Assembly: GCF_014805685.1 (NCBI RefSeq)
Contig: NC_060906.1
Location: forward strand, 5,729,998-5,793,997
Direction: 5' to 3'
Length of the DNA stretch: 64,000 bases
Source of the DNA: Silurus meridionalis
Taxonomy: Eukaryota; Chordata; Actinopteri; Siluriformes; Siluridae
Shown here: piece by piece, positions 23,872 through 35,559 of the stretch
How the letters are laid out: every line of letters starts with the position of its first letter
Numbering within the stretch: the stretch's first letter is position 1
Notes under the pieces: generated by a model
The model's input: only the letters and a program-made list of their open reading frames with translations
Told to the model about the DNA's origin: nothing
Databases searched by the model: none
Position numbers and translations under genes: made by a program

Positions 23872-24344
23872 CTGCTTCTCTGTTTGGCCTTAGCAGCACT
23901 ACTTTAATTTTCAATACTTTCCTCTTCTACTGTTTTTCTAATGTTTAAATACCAGTCTTATGCTTATTGTGTTATTCAATTATTCCACTCAATTATTATT
24001 CTTTTATAGAATTTTTAATGCTCAAATAAATCACTTGTATGATTTCTAAGATTCTTTTTATTATTATTTGATAATTGATAAGCAATGAGGTGTTTTTTAT
24101 AATGACGACAATAGTTTGTAAAACCCTTTGGTACATTTGTTTATCAGGCTGCTTTTTCTCAAACAGACAGAGGGAGAAAAGGACTACACACAGTCTCAGA
24201 ATAATGTTTATAGGAATCTCGTTTTTAATATTTTCTTCAAAGTTGAAATATAAACTCATTACACATGTGACTTTTAACCCGTCACTATTCTGAATTGCTT
24301 CAGGACCGAATTCATGTATTTATATATTTAAAAAAATAAATGTT

Positions 24345-25000
24345 TTATGGCTTCTGAGCAAAAGCAGCAGGAACAGGATATAACTGAGAGAAGCCAGAGC
24401 TGGGCAATAGAACAAAAGAAAGTGGAGGAACATGTTGCTCAGCTTGAGGTCACGTTGCAACAGACCACCAAGAAGCTCCAGTCTTCCCTGAAAATCCATG
24501 AGGAACTGGAGAAAACTGTAGAATGTAAGAGAGAGAGCTGAGCGAGAGAACAAAAGAAAGTGGAGGAACATGTTGATCAGCTTGAGGTCACTTTGGAACA
24601 GACCACCATGGAGCTCCAGGATACTCAGAATCACTGTGAGAAAGTAAAAAATAGTGCAGAGCAGGAGAGAGATCATTTGATCAGAGACAGAGAGCGACTG
24701 GGGGAACGTGTTGCTCAGTTTGAGCCCACGTTGGATTTTAATGTAAAACGAGGATGAAAAAGAGAAAACTAAACTTGACTTAGAGGAGAGGAACAACTTA
24801 CAGCTTCAGACCAACAGGGGGCTCCAGGATACCCAGAATCTCTGTGAGGAAGAAAAGAAGACTTCAGAGAATAAAACAGATCGTTATATGAGAGTCCGAG
24901 AGCGATGGGAGGAAATTGTTGCTCAGCTGAGACAAGAAAACATTCAAAAGAAAAGGAGAAATAGAAAAAAAAGAAGAAGACAAGAGAAACAGAGAGTCTG
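24345..25000 (+). pseudogene. Coiled-coil coding remnant with internal repeats
   Basis: An ORF from ATG 24347 reads EQKKVEEHVAQLEVTLQQTT. After one stop, the second stretch repeats it as EQKKVEEHVDQLEVTLEQTT, then LIRDRERLGERVAQFEPTL. Further pieces continue in other frames to about 25,000. Regular heptads point to a long coiled coil. Stops and frameshifts break it at 24,539 and about 24,757. It could be the tail of a fish immune GTPase or similar, but nothing proves a family. Confidence 0.45.
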
Positions 25001-25188
25001 AATATGCCCTTTTTCTCTTTCTGTTTCTCTTAAGGCTATTTATGATAGTTTTACACTTATAGTCAATAGCATAAAGCTGAGTGTAAAGCTATTGTATCTT
25101 GTAGATCGTCTCGTCTTTTGATCATTTTTAATTTCTGTCTTGTCAAATCTTTTTTTTTTAACTTTTTTCAAATCTTGATTTTAATCTT

Positions 25189-25470
25189 TTAACCATGATT
25201 TTTGTCTTCCTTACAAATGCTGTATGACCTCCTCATGGATTCTTCCACTTGTTGATATCCCTCTTGTGGGGCAGGGGGCTGTGGCTCGGGGTCATAATGC
25301 TGAGGGGGAGGGAGGTCAGGAGGGAGAGGAAAACTGGTCTTTAGTGCCACATTGTGCAAAACACCACACACCCTGATAATCTTACACACTTTTCCGGGTG
25401 GTATAGAAGTCTTCCACCTGAGACATCCAGAACTCCACATCTGCATTGATGGACCTCATACTAGCTGGGT
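25189..25470 (-). mobile_element. HARBI1/Harbinger transposase C-terminal fragment
   Basis: Minus frame: GCLRWKTSIPPGKVCKIIRV followed by CGVLHNVAL and a proline-rich tail. It matches the C-terminal signature of PIF/Harbinger nucleases (PEKVCRIILACVVLHNIA). The catalytic part is missing. Confidence 0.75.
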
Positions 25471-25974
25471 ATGCTAGCGCTGCTTTTGTGTTTGTTAGTT
25501 TATTAGAAACGTCTACTGTTTGACTAAAAGTCGAATAAAACTATATTTAAGTTAATAAGATAACATAAGTTGCATTAATACATAAGGTTACTTATAGTTT
25601 ACTAAAAATCTGATATTTAGACTGAGGAAGAAAACTATCGAAGCTAAGAATAGCTAGCTGGCTAGTTAGCCTAGCTAATGTTGCTAAATAATTGTATTTC
25701 TCTTTTCATGTCCTTCTCTGTATTTTGATCTACATGTATACAGTGAATGGACACTCTAGGAAATAATAAAGATGTAAAAACAGATATAAATGTGGTAGTG
25801 AAATGTGTCCTAGTGTATGACTGAGTTGTTCCTCTGTGTGCTTCAGTAACTGCTGTTAAACTGAGAGGAAAGAAAAATGGCTTCAGTTCAGCAGAAATGA
25901 ACTGATAAACAGTGTTAGGAAAAGACAAAGTGGTAAAATATTTACTCAAATATAAATTATGATAACTTGTTAAA
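25471..25974. other. No gene recognised
   Basis: AT-rich sequence between the HARBI1 scrap and the tandem duplication. Confidence 0.35.
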
Positions 25975-26099
25975 AATGTTTTTAATGGTTTAATAGAGGA
26001 TTTATTCAGGTTTAAACACACAAGCTGGTGGTGAAGGTAATATTGATTATAGATTCCTTTTTAGAGACGCGTCTCACTGTTTGTTTGTCTCTTCAGACA

Positions 26100-26543
26100 C
26101 AGGAAGACGGAGACAGGACACGGCATCAGTCTCCTCCCAGCAGCTCGTTCCTTATGAGGACTCTGTCTCCTCCAAGCAGCTTGTTCCCTGTGAGGACTCG
26201 GTCTCCGCCAAGCAGCTTGTCCCCTGTGAGGACTCAGTCTCCTCCAAGCAGCTCTTCTCCTACCAGTCATGAGCCTCACATAGAGATGAATATAGAGCAC
26301 ATAGTGTTTGAACAGCTTTATGTTATAGGTTACAAAGGGATTTCTGTCCAACACCAGGGGATCAGGAGGAGAAGGAAATGGATGGATCACCTCAAATCAG
26401 TGTTACATTCATTGTGTGTGTATAATGATGGCATGTCAGCTATAAGGGTGATGAAGGAAAAGTCAAATCCAAATGAAGTTTGTCACTTTTTTGTTTCTTG
26501 TCATTATTTGTTGTCCTCCCCATGTGCTGCTGTACACAGGTGA
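26100..26543 (+). CDS. Unknown ORF with 13-residue repeats (copy 1)
   Basis: After a plausible acceptor (GTCTCTTCAG, 26,097) the plus frame is open to 26,543. It has four imperfect copies of a 39-bp/13-aa unit (SPPSSLFPVRTR-type) and then SHEPHIEMNIEHIVFEQLYV, YKGISVQHQGIRRRRKWMDH. The second part looks like real coding sequence. No domain recognised. The second copy at 27,430 has only one repeat unit. It may be an exon of a gene that also uses the neighbouring promoter-like region, or a transposon-derived ORF. Confidence 0.35.
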   Translation, partial: QEDGDRTRHQSPPSSSFLMRTLSPPSSLFPVRTRSPPSSLSPVRTQSPPSSSSPTSHEPHIEMNIEHIVFEQLYVIGYKGISVQHQGIRRRRKWMDHLKSVLHSLCVYNDGMSAIRVMKEKSNPNEVCHFFVSCHYLLSSPCAAVHR

Positions 26544-27104
26544 ACAGAGACGTCCATTCCACACCAAGCTTTTTACAGAAATCACTAAATCTTGATTTTA
26601 ATACTGCTGAGATGATTTATGAGTTTAGTTTCTTATTTTAATACCAATATAAAAATCCCAAACATATTATGGTGTAGTCGTGGACCAGTTGAGAAAACAC
26701 TAAGTGCTTGTAAAAAGACTGGCGGCAGATCAAAATCAATCACATCTTTCATTAATTTTTTTTCTTTTTTTTTAAATACATTTTTGGACTTAATTGTATT
26801 CAATAAAAAAACATGTATTACAGTTAATTTACCTTGTGATTAATTTACCAGATTATTTTATTCTTATGATAATTGTTTGCTTACAAACGTCTTAATAAGT
26901 AGATGATTATAATTGAAGGATGATAAGAGACTATAAATACTACCATGTGTTTAAGTAAAAAATCTGTAATAGCTCATAACACACATCTGACACACGCTAA
27001 TCACGTGTTCTCTCATTCTCTATTTTCAATTCACTTCTACTCCCTTCTACAGGTGAGCGCTACAGGAACTCGTGTAGGGTTTACAATCACACACCACTTT
27101 CTTG

Positions 27105-27300
27105 TCTTAACGCCACCTGTTTTCCGCTTCCGCGTTTGAATTATTGAAGCCCCGCCTCTTTTGTGACGTCGGCATCACTGATTGGTCAAATTTCTCAGTA
27201 AACGCACCAATGAAATGGCGCCCTGGACGCGTTTTGATTGTCATGACAACTTTGTTGTGCTGCAGTTTAACACAAACATTTACTGACCACAGCAATGAAG
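27105..27300 (+). promoter_or_regulatory. Promoter-like region (copy 1, CCAAT intact)
   Basis: GTGACGTCGGC (CRE-like), TGATTGGTCAA (inverted CCAAT) and AATGGCGCC (YY1-like) lie within about 70 bp, followed by the same ATGAAGTGCAAGC that starts the SOX30-like ORF in copy 2. Confidence 0.5.
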
Positions 27301-27429
27301 TGCAAGCAAACAGCTGAAATGTTTTAATGGTTTAATAGAGGATTTATTCAGGTTTAAACACACAAGCTGGTGGTGAAGGTAATATTGATTATAGATTCCT
27401 TTTAGAGACGCGTCTCACTGTTTGTTTGT

Positions 27430-27773
27430 CTCTTCAGACACAGGAAGACGGAGACAGGACACGGCATCAGTCTCCTCCAAGCAGCTCTTCTCCTACCAGT
27501 CATGAGCCTCACATAGAGATGAATATAGAGCACATAGTGTTTGAACAGCTTTATGTTATAGGTTACAAAGGGATTTCTGTCCAACACCAGGGGATCAGGA
27601 GGAGAAGGAAATGGATGGATCACCTCAAATCAGTGTTACATTCATTGTGTGTGTATAATGATGGCATGTCAGCTATAAGGGTGATGGAGGAAAAGTCAAA
27701 TCAAATGAAGTTTGTCACTTTTTGTTTCTTGTCATTATTTGTTGTCCTCCCATGTGCTGCTGTACACAGGTGA
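27430..27773 (+). CDS. Unknown ORF with 13-residue repeat (copy 2)
   Basis: Same as 26,100-26,543 but with one repeat unit. A one-base loss near 27,704 changes the C-terminal frame. Confidence 0.3.
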
Positions 27774-28344
27774 ACAGAGACGTCCATTCCACACCAAGCT
27801 TTTTACAGAAATCACCAAATCTTGATTTTAATACTGCTGAGATGATTTATGAGTTTAGTTTCTTATTTTAATACCAATATAAAAATCCCAAACATATTAT
27901 GGTGTAGTCGTGGACCAGTTGAGAAAACACTAAGTGCTTGTAAAAAGACTGGCGGCAGATTAAAATCAATCACATCTTTCATTAATGTTTTTTCTTTTTT
28001 TTTAAATACATTTTTGGACTTAATTGTATTCAATAAAAAAAACATGTATTACAGTTTAATTTACCTTGTGATTAATTTACCAGATTATTTTATTCTTATG
28101 ATAATTGTTTGCTTACAAACGTCTTAATAAGTAGATTATTATAATTGAAGGATGATAAGAGACTATAAATACTACCATGTGTTTAAGTAAAAAATCTGTA
28201 ATAGCTCATAACACACATCTGACACACGCTAATCACGTGTTCTCTCATTCTCTATTTTCAATTCACTTCTACTCCCTTCTACAGGTGAGCGCTACAGGAA
28301 CTCGTGTAGGGTTTACAATCACACAGCACTTTCTTGTCTTAACG

Positions 28345-28526
28345 CCACCTGTTTTCCGCTTCCGCGTTTGAATTATTGAAGCCCCGCCTCTTTTGTGACG
28401 TCGGCATCACTGATTAGTCAAATTTCTCAGTAAACGCACCAATGAAATGGCGCCCTGGACGCGTTTTGATTGTCATGACAACTTTGTTGTGCTGCAGTTT
28501 AACACAAACATTTACTGACCACAGCA
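28345..28526 (+). promoter_or_regulatory. Promoter-like region of the SOX30-like gene (copy 2, CCAAT altered)
   Basis: Same elements as 27,105-27,300, but the inverted CCAAT box is changed (TGATTAGTCAA, about 28,410). The CRE-like GTGACGTCGGC and AATGGCGCC remain. It ends directly at the inferred start codon, so the TSS would be within this block. Confidence 0.45.
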
Positions 28527-29952
28527 ATGAAGTGCAAGCAAACAGCTGAAATGTTTTTAATTTATTTAGTGATAAGCGTCAATGTTTTGAACAATCCGCT
28601 CTCCAATACACCAAAAAAAGATTTTTCAGCCAGAAAGAGCGACTTTCAGAAGAAAGAAGGAGAAATAATGACAGATAATAAGACGGGTAACAGCTACAGC
28701 TGCTTCTCCTGCTGTCAACTTTATTCAACTTTATTGTCATTGTACAGAGAACAAGTACAGAGACAATGAAATATAGTTATCATTTAGTTCCTAAAACCAC
28801 ATTAAATATCAATCTGTCATGCAGGAAATATAAAATGATTTTGTACTGACTGAGTAATGCAGCACTTATAAAATATTTGTACTACAACATTGTGTGTGTT
28901 TAAGACTGGTGCAGTTTTGCATGACTCTGTTCTGTTCACTGTTTTAACTAGAAGTTTATAATGATTTCTGTTTAACTTAAAGTTTGTTTTTTATTTTGTA
29001 GATAAATTTAACATTGCCAAGTGCAGAGATAAAAAAGGCAACATCAGAAGGCCAATGAATGCCTACATGGTTTGGGCGAGGAAACAGCGGCCCATCTTTT
29101 CCAAGGCCAATCCAAATAGCAGCTCTGCAGAGATCAGCATGCAGCTTGGGATCGCGTGGAACAAACTGAGTGAAGAACAGAAGAAACCCTACTACACTGA
29201 ATCATGGAGGCTTAAACAGGAACACGAACAGTTGTTTCCTGGTAGGTGAACTTTCTTTATAGACAAATGGCAAAATAACAAAAACATCAATTCTGACACT
29301 TTTATTGTTTTTATGTTGCTTCTTACTCTTTAAATTCTTCTTTTCTATTATGTAGATTGGGTTTATAAACATGCCAGAAGAAGTACCAGTCCATGACCTC
29401 GTGCCTGAAGTTAGTGATCAGTTCCCCGGCCTTAGCCACCAAGAACTGCTGTCTCCTAAAGACTTCTGCTTTGATCCTCCTCTTTTCCCTTCTGTTTCTG
29501 AGTCGACTTTCTGCCAGACCAAGTGAGTTAGTAAACTGCATTGGAACAGTTTCAGAAGAATGACATGCAAATGAAGTTTCACTCTGCATCTTAAATAATC
29601 GCCATAATCGCCACTCATTTACTTTAATATGCAGCTAAAATTGTGCACTTCTGTTTACAGCACCTGCTATGGGTCTGACTGTACAAGCAGTGAGGTTCAG
29701 CTCGAGGACCAGGATGAAATCACTTTGCTCAACAAAGACATCTTTTCTATTTTAAATGAGGAATATGGCTTTTTTAACCAGTCTGGAGACCAGAATCATA
29801 CTGAAGACCCCCACAACAGCACAGAGATCCTGGATTCTGTACCAGTCTTTGACATCGACAGCTTCAATGATCTGTTTAAGCAACTTGAAGAGATGGAAAA
29901 TGATTCAGGAATAAAGGAAGATGGTGAAATTCTAACGTTTTATGTACTTTAG
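28527..29952 (+). CDS. SOX30-like HMG-box transcription factor, short form (4 exons, ~278 aa)
   Basis: Exons 28527-28686, 29002-29241, 29378-29522, 29661-29952; phases agree and total 837 nt. Exon 2 encodes the HMG box: [36 protein letters not shown] and QKKPYY, a close match to the SOX30 type ([24 protein letters not shown], from memory). The C-terminus is acidic ([20 protein letters not shown]). SOX30 is a nuclear DNA-binding regulator known mainly in testis; the human protein is over 700 residues, so this is a much shortened relative. Exon 3 has two acceptors: the first (29,356) would add DWVYKH, as after the SOX30 HMG box, but hits a stop 13 codons on; the second (29,378) keeps the frame. 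The start ATG is the first after the promoter-like block. Confidence 0.8.
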
Positions 29953-30007
29953 TGTGCATGTCGTTTCACCATCTTAAATTTGTAAAAAATTCTAATTTAA
30001 AGTTTTA

Positions 30008-30025
30008 TTTAAATAAATAAAGATT
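30008..30025 (+). terminator. Polyadenylation signal of the SOX30-like gene
   Basis: TTTAAATAAATAAAGATTTT contains AATAAA about 60 bp after the stop codon. The same signal is carried by the copy at 16.7-17.0 kb. Confidence 0.6.
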
Positions 30026-30284
30026 TTGAATTCCAATTATGTCTAATGTCTCATCACAGAGAGCATTCAATCACTTCATTTTCTTTCCTGAAATCCACTT
30101 TAGTAAATTCAGTGATGTTTGATATTTCTTAAAGTAAAGGAATTTGACAAACTGAAGTTGAAGTATTTTCTTTAGTGCTTTGTTCATTTTGAGCTCTGTG
30201 AACAATATAGCTGACAGTCAATGTGGGGCAGAACCTGATTCTTTATAATTGAGTGCATGGATTGGCACAAGAAAGTGGATGATC

Positions 30285-30410
30285 TTTCACATTTACATTT
30301 TGGACGCCGTCATTCAGAGCGACGTACAAAAGTGCTTTAAATCTCTAGTAATGAATAAATCTCCACTGGTACGCAAGATTACAAACTTAACATAAATATA
30401 ACCCTTGAAT
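30285..30410. repeat. Fish interspersed repeat (SINE/LINE tail)
   Basis: Contains ACATTTACATTTTGGACG, CAGAGCGACGTACAAAAGTG and TGAATAAATCTCCACTGGT, a very common otophysan repeat from memory. Confidence 0.55.
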
Positions 30411-30439
30411 TATATTATATATATTAGGATCTCAGACAG

Positions 30440-31490
30440 CGTGGTGCAGTGCGAGATGTGATGAGGTCACTGAGGTAAGATGGTGCTGGTCCATTTTTGG
30501 CCTTGTAGGCAAGCATCAGTGTTTTGAATCTGATACGTGCAGCTAATGGAAGCTAGTAAGGGGAGCACAGCAGTGGGGTGGTGTGGAAGAACTTGGGCAG
30601 ATTAAACACAAGTCGTGCAGCTGCATTTTGGATCATTTGCAGTGGACGGATAGCATTCAGGGGGAGACCTGCCAGCAGAGAGTTGCAGTAGTCGAATTTT
30701 GAAATGACAAGAGACTGAACAAGCACCTGGGCAGGCTGTGTGGACAGAAATGGTCGAATCTTTCGAATGTTATAGAGAAGAAATCGACAAGAACGGGCAA
30801 CATTAGTGACATGTGGGAAGAAGGACAGTTCATTGTCCATAGTTACCCCAAGGTTACGAGCAGTGGCTGAAGGGGAGAGCAGAGAGTCATAAAGTGTTAT
30901 TTGGAGATCTTGTCCTGGAGGTGAATCGCCTGGGATGATCAGCAGTTCTGTTTTGCTGGGGTTAAGTTTTAGTTGGTGAGCACTCATACATAGAGATATG
31001 TCTCTCAAGCATGCTGAGATCCAGAGGGAAGCTTTGGTATCTGATGAAGGAAAAAAAATAAGTTGAGTGTCATCTGCATAGCAGTGATAGGAAAACCCAT
31101 GTGAGGATATGACCTCACCAATGGAGTCGGTATAGAGAGAGAAAAGGAGGGGACAAAGTACCGAGCCTTGTGGGACACCAGCGGTGAGTCTGCACTGGGC
31201 ATATTTGGATCCCCTCTATATTACCTGGTATGAGCGACCTTTCTGGTAGGAAGCAAACCATTCCCATGCTGTTCCGCAGATACCAAGGCTCATGAGGGTT
31301 GACAGAAAGTGTCTTGTGGTTGACTGTGTCAAATGCTGCTGAAAGGTCCAGGAAGATAAGAACAGATGACAGCTTGGCTGAACGATCAGCATGCAGTTTC
31401 TTAGAAACAGCCAAAAAGGCCGTCTCTGTGGAATGTGCTGCTTTGAATCCAGACTGGTTAGGATCATGGAGGTTGTTCTGTGAGAACATG
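30440..31490 (-). mobile_element. L2-type LINE, reverse transcriptase part, decayed
   Basis: Minus strand: DPNQSGFKAAHSTETAFLAV, then FLDLSAAFDTVNH (RT motif A region). After frameshifts come [24 protein letters not shown] and [12 protein letters not shown], the thumb region of L2/Jockey-superfamily RTs. The part with the catalytic FADD motif is deleted or frameshifted, and the 5' endonuclease is missing (5' truncation). Dead copy. Confidence 0.85.
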
Positions 31491-31499
31491 CACGTTGTA

Positions 31500-31965
31500 T
31501 TTTAACAAACTCCTCCTAGAGATTTGTTCAGATCAACACCAAATTCAGTATGCATGATCTAATCGCCTTTGCGATGTTAAATTGCAAAGATCTAGAGTTT
31601 TCGTTGAAGGGCGTGTCCGTGGCGGTCTGACAAATTTTGCTGTTTCGCCATCAAAAAGGAAGTTGCTATAACTCAGACATACAATGTCCAATCTGCCCCA
31701 AACTTTACATAATTGACAACACTCCAGATCTACATTTCCATAATCGGTTAGTCATAGCACCACCTGCTGGCAACAGGAAGTGTCGTTTTACTGTGCAATG
31801 AACTATTCCTAGAAATTTAATGACATCAACATTTTTTTTGGCCAGTCTTATCTAGAGGCCTTCACGATAGTGAATCGTAAAGATCTCGAGTTTTCGTTAA
31901 AGGGCGTGTCCATGGTGCCGTGACAAATTTGTCAATTAAAGATGTCTTGTCATGGGAATAAAAGT
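31500..31965. repeat. Two diverged copies of a fish interspersed repeat
   Basis: Phrases recur: GATCTAGAGTTTTCGTTGAAG / GATCTCGAGTTTTCGTTAAAG, both followed by GGCGTGTCC and TGACAAATTT. The class is not certain. It contains CCAGCAGGTGG on the minus strand, one mismatch from a CTCF core. Confidence 0.5.
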
Positions 31966-32029
31966 TGTAACTCGGGCATAAAAAGTCGGATATTTCCCAA
32001 ACCTCACAGAATATTAAATATGTAGTTAT

Positions 32030-34390
32030 AATAATGAATACAAGTGTATAACAGAGCAGTTCCTGCATAAGTGTGGTAATGAATGTCCTGTTCCATGTGG
32101 AAAACATCAAGTAAAGGACAGCTATGGATTTGTTTTACTTGTCATTATAAGATAAATAAAAGTGAAATGCCAGCAGAAAGTGCTGTAAACAATTTGGAAT
32201 TGCAACCCATTTTGCAATTGCGTTGTCTCAATAGTCGAGAACTGATGCTTATGCATGTATTGTTTATATAATTTCCTACATTTCAAAATCTGAAAGGGAA
32301 ATGTGTTTATTATTAGCGAATGCTGAATGGGAAGCTACAACTCAGGGTAATGTCGATGCCAAACAAGCTTTAAAAAAATAATCGTGAAGTTAGTGCACAA
32401 GAGGCAGTGTATAGGTTGACAAATATGCATTTAAAGGAGTGTTCCAGAAATGTTCAGTTTATTCCCACGGGTTATGATTCAGTTCGTATGAGTTTACCAT
32501 TGCAAGTTCTACACAACAAGTTGCAGTCGTGTTGAAGGGTTAAGCATCATTCGTTCCTTAAACAAAACCCAGATGGCTGTTTTTAATAAAATAAGGCAGT
32601 GGTGTTTGGGTAAAATTAGAGGAGAAAACACAAAACCATTTCATTTGTTTATTACTGGTGGTGCAGGAACAGTATTTAATTGAAGCCATAAAATGAGTCT
32701 TCATGACTATTGTCTCAGATTTCTTTAAATCCAGATGATATTTGTGTTGCTTTAACATCACCAACAGGCATTGCAGCATACAATTTAAAGGCTGCAATAA
32801 TTCACAACACATTTAGTATTGGCACAAATGTAAAGTTGCCATACACACCGTTGGGTGAGGACAAATTTAATTCTTTGCAAGCAAAATTCCATGGTCTTCA
32901 AATACTAATCATAGATGAAATATCTATGGTTGATGATAAATTATTGGCATATATACATGGAAGATTACGTGAAATTAAACAGAGTTGAGATTTGTCTGCT
33001 TTTGGTAATGTGAGTGTAATTGCTGTTAGGGACTTTTTCCAATTGCCTCCTGTGAAGGGAAAACCAGTGTATGTGGACGTACCTGAAATGAGTTTATGGA
33101 GATGTTTTAGTGTTGTTGAACTCACACAGGTTGTTGGACAAAAGGACAGTAATTTTGCTGAAATGTTAAACAGGTTAAGGCAAAGAAGCAAAATAACTGC
33201 ACTAAACAAAGATGATTTAATGCATTTATGCTACAAATAATCAAATTCATATGCACAACTTGAAGCAGGTGATAAAAACATGGCCGGAAATTGAAACGAT
33301 AGAGGCAGAGGATTATGCACGGAGTAAAAAAACAGGAAAAATAGAATTAATAGCTGGTCATCATGTAAAGATTCATAACACATGTTTGCCAGAAAAGTTA
33401 CTTTTAGGCATAGATGCACGTGTTCTGTTAATTATAAACATAGATGTTGATGATGGATTAGTTAATGGTGTTTGTGGTGTAGTTACTCATATCGTACGTT
33501 CATCTAAAGAGAAGTTACCTGAAACTGTATACGTTCAGTTTGATGATAGTCATGTGGGATTGAAAAGACAAAAACGATGTTTATTTGAGGCAGCAAAATT
33601 GCTCCATTCTACACCTATATATGTAGAAGAGGAAAACGTTTGTACGAAAGCTGGTTTTCACCCTCAGTTTCCTTTAAAACTAGCATGGGCATGCACAGTA
33701 CATAAAGTTCAGGGTTTAACTGTTGAGACTGCTGTCGTTAGTGTAAAGTGTTTGCACCTGGTCAGGCTTATGTAGCTTTGAGCGGGTAAGGAGTTTGTCA
33801 GGGTTAATAATTAAAGACTTTAGTGAAAAGGCCATTTTCTGTAATGATCAGATTTGTGAAGCTCTTCAAGAAATGCCATCTTTTATGGCACATGATGAAT
33901 CATTGGTGACAGTACAAGAGAGTTCCTTTTCTGTGTTTATACTGAATGTACAGAGTTTGTGTTGCCATAAAGAGGATTTAAATGTGTCTATTCAACATTT
34001 ACAACCAACATGTATTGCTGTAACTGAAACATGGCTCCTGAAAATGATATTTTGCTTGGTGTTATTTAGAGACCACAAACATACCCTTTGTGTAGTTTAA
34101 AGAAAATCTGGGCAGGTTAATTGATCAGCTGCCTTCAATTTCAAATAACATTGTGCTTGTGGGAGACTTTAATAATGATGCATTAAAGTCTAATTCTGTG
34201 TGCTCTTTACGGCAGATAGGGTTTTATTCAACATGTTAAGGAACCTACAACAGAAAAAGGAACATTAATTGACCATGTGTACATAAAACTGACAAATTTC
34301 TCAGTACACACAGATATTGTGCAGGTGTACTTTAGCACACACGAGGGAATTTTCTGCTCATTTAAACTTTCAATTAAAATGGTCTCTGAT
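32030..34390 (+). mobile_element. Helentron-type Helitron, copy 1, decayed
   Basis: Plus-strand pieces in order. A leader (NNLELQP) leads to a PIF1-like helicase: [78 protein letters not shown]. It is followed by an endonuclease domain (LNVQSLCCHKEDLNVSIQHL, IAVTETWLL, VGDFNND). This helicase-plus-endonuclease layout is that of fish Helentrons. The Walker A segment (GGAGTGKT in copy 3) is destroyed by a deletion near 32,668, and multiple stops are present. The Rep domain is almost entirely lost. Confidence 0.85.
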
Positions 34391-35556
34391 TCTCTGTTGA
34401 AATAAGTCATAGTATACTTCACTAGAAAAATGCTAGTATGTTTACTTAAATCTGACAAAAATAGAGTTTACTAAAAATAGTTAATTATTGGTAAAATGTT
34501 AAAATAAATATTTGAGATTACTAATAATAATTAAGTAATATTACTCGAAATGTTTGAGACATGTCATTGGGCATGCGCAATGAAGCACAACTCCCCTCCC
34601 CCACACTTTGCTGAAGCTCATGGACTGAAGACGGTTTGAGCATCTACTGATTAAGGTAATTAATTAAGGCATATTTTTGTTTCCTTGTTTATTAGTTATA
34701 ATCATGATGTTTACTTGAATTAATATTACTTTGCAGAACATGTTAGTTCGTAGCTACCGTCTGTAGCTTTGAACACCTCGTGTTGAAAACCAACATCTAA
34801 AATGTTATTTTGCACTTAATACACTGAAAGTACATCTTTCAGAAATCCATCTGTGGCAGCGGGGCGTAGCCGAGCGTCGGTTTGTAAATGGAGGCGGGGC
34901 CGGGTGCAGGTAGGCAGGGATTGCCTCACCTGAAGCTGGTTTTGATCTAACGACTGTTCTCTCTTTCCAGTGATCGGAAAGTGCATATAAGGAGGAGAGA
35001 GCAGGGTGTGTGTGTGTGTGCGCCAGAGATGTTCTGCGTGGGCAACAAGCAGACAGACACTATATTAAACAGCGGAAATAAATAAAAGCGGTGGTGAAGC
35101 CTTTTGCACCTGACCTCTCCACACCATCCCCACAAAGAAGTGTGTTATCAGGAGGTCTAGTAATGGTGTAGTATGTTACAAATGCCATGTTTTGTGATTT
35201 AGTGGAGCTATGCAGTGACTCTAATTATGTCTAATAATGTGGCTGTAGTGATGTTGCTGTCAGGGGAAAAAGAGGTGCAACAGACAACATGCAGAAGAAA
35301 GGCATTAAAAAACCTAGATGGTTTTAATTAAATTTCTTAAAGCTAGTTTTTTCTTTAGAAACAAATCTTGTTTTACTTTTCTGCTAGAAAAGGCTAGTTG
35401 ATGCCACATTTCTCTCTATTATTGATTATGGTGATCTGTTTTATATAAATGCCCCATCAAAGTGTCTTCAGATGTTGGATGCTGTGTTTCATGGAGCTTT
35501 AAGGTTCATATTAAGGTAAGTAATGCCAGAATGTACATTTTACAATCAACTTTTCC
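33668..35556. repeat. Tandem duplication spanning the Helentron 3' part, copy 1
   Basis: The unit from TTTCCTTTAAAACTAGCATG to about 35,556 is repeated at 35,557-37,980. The edges at about 33,668, 35,553 and 37,970 share TTTCCTTTAAAAC. Confidence 0.9.
34852..35134. repeat. Possible solo LTR or promoter-bearing repeat (copy 1)
   Basis: Starts TGTGGCAGCGGGGCG, has GTGCATATAAGGAGG (TATA-like), later GAAATAAATAAAAGCGG (polyA-like), and ends CATCCCCACA. TG...CA ends, a TATA box and an AATAAA in 283 bp fit an LTR, but I see no matching target duplication. Repeated at 37,253-37,551. Confidence 0.4.
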
Positions 35557-35559
35557 TTT

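Larger units (their letters stand above)
25975..27318. repeat. Tandem duplication, copy 1 (contains promoter-like DNA)
   Basis: The ~1.34-kb unit repeats head to tail at 27,319-28,560 with very few differences. Both junctions and the outer edges share AAATGTTTTAAT-like direct repeats (about 25,975, 27,318, 28,550). Confidence 0.95.
27319..28560. repeat. Tandem duplication, copy 2
   Basis: Second copy of the unit at 25,975-27,318. It lacks about 117 bp (three 39-bp units) of the internal repeat and carries small single-base differences. Confidence 0.95.

Noticed and set aside
32558..33419. Minus-strand ORFs opposite the Helentron
   Set aside because: Antisense shadows of the helicase frame.
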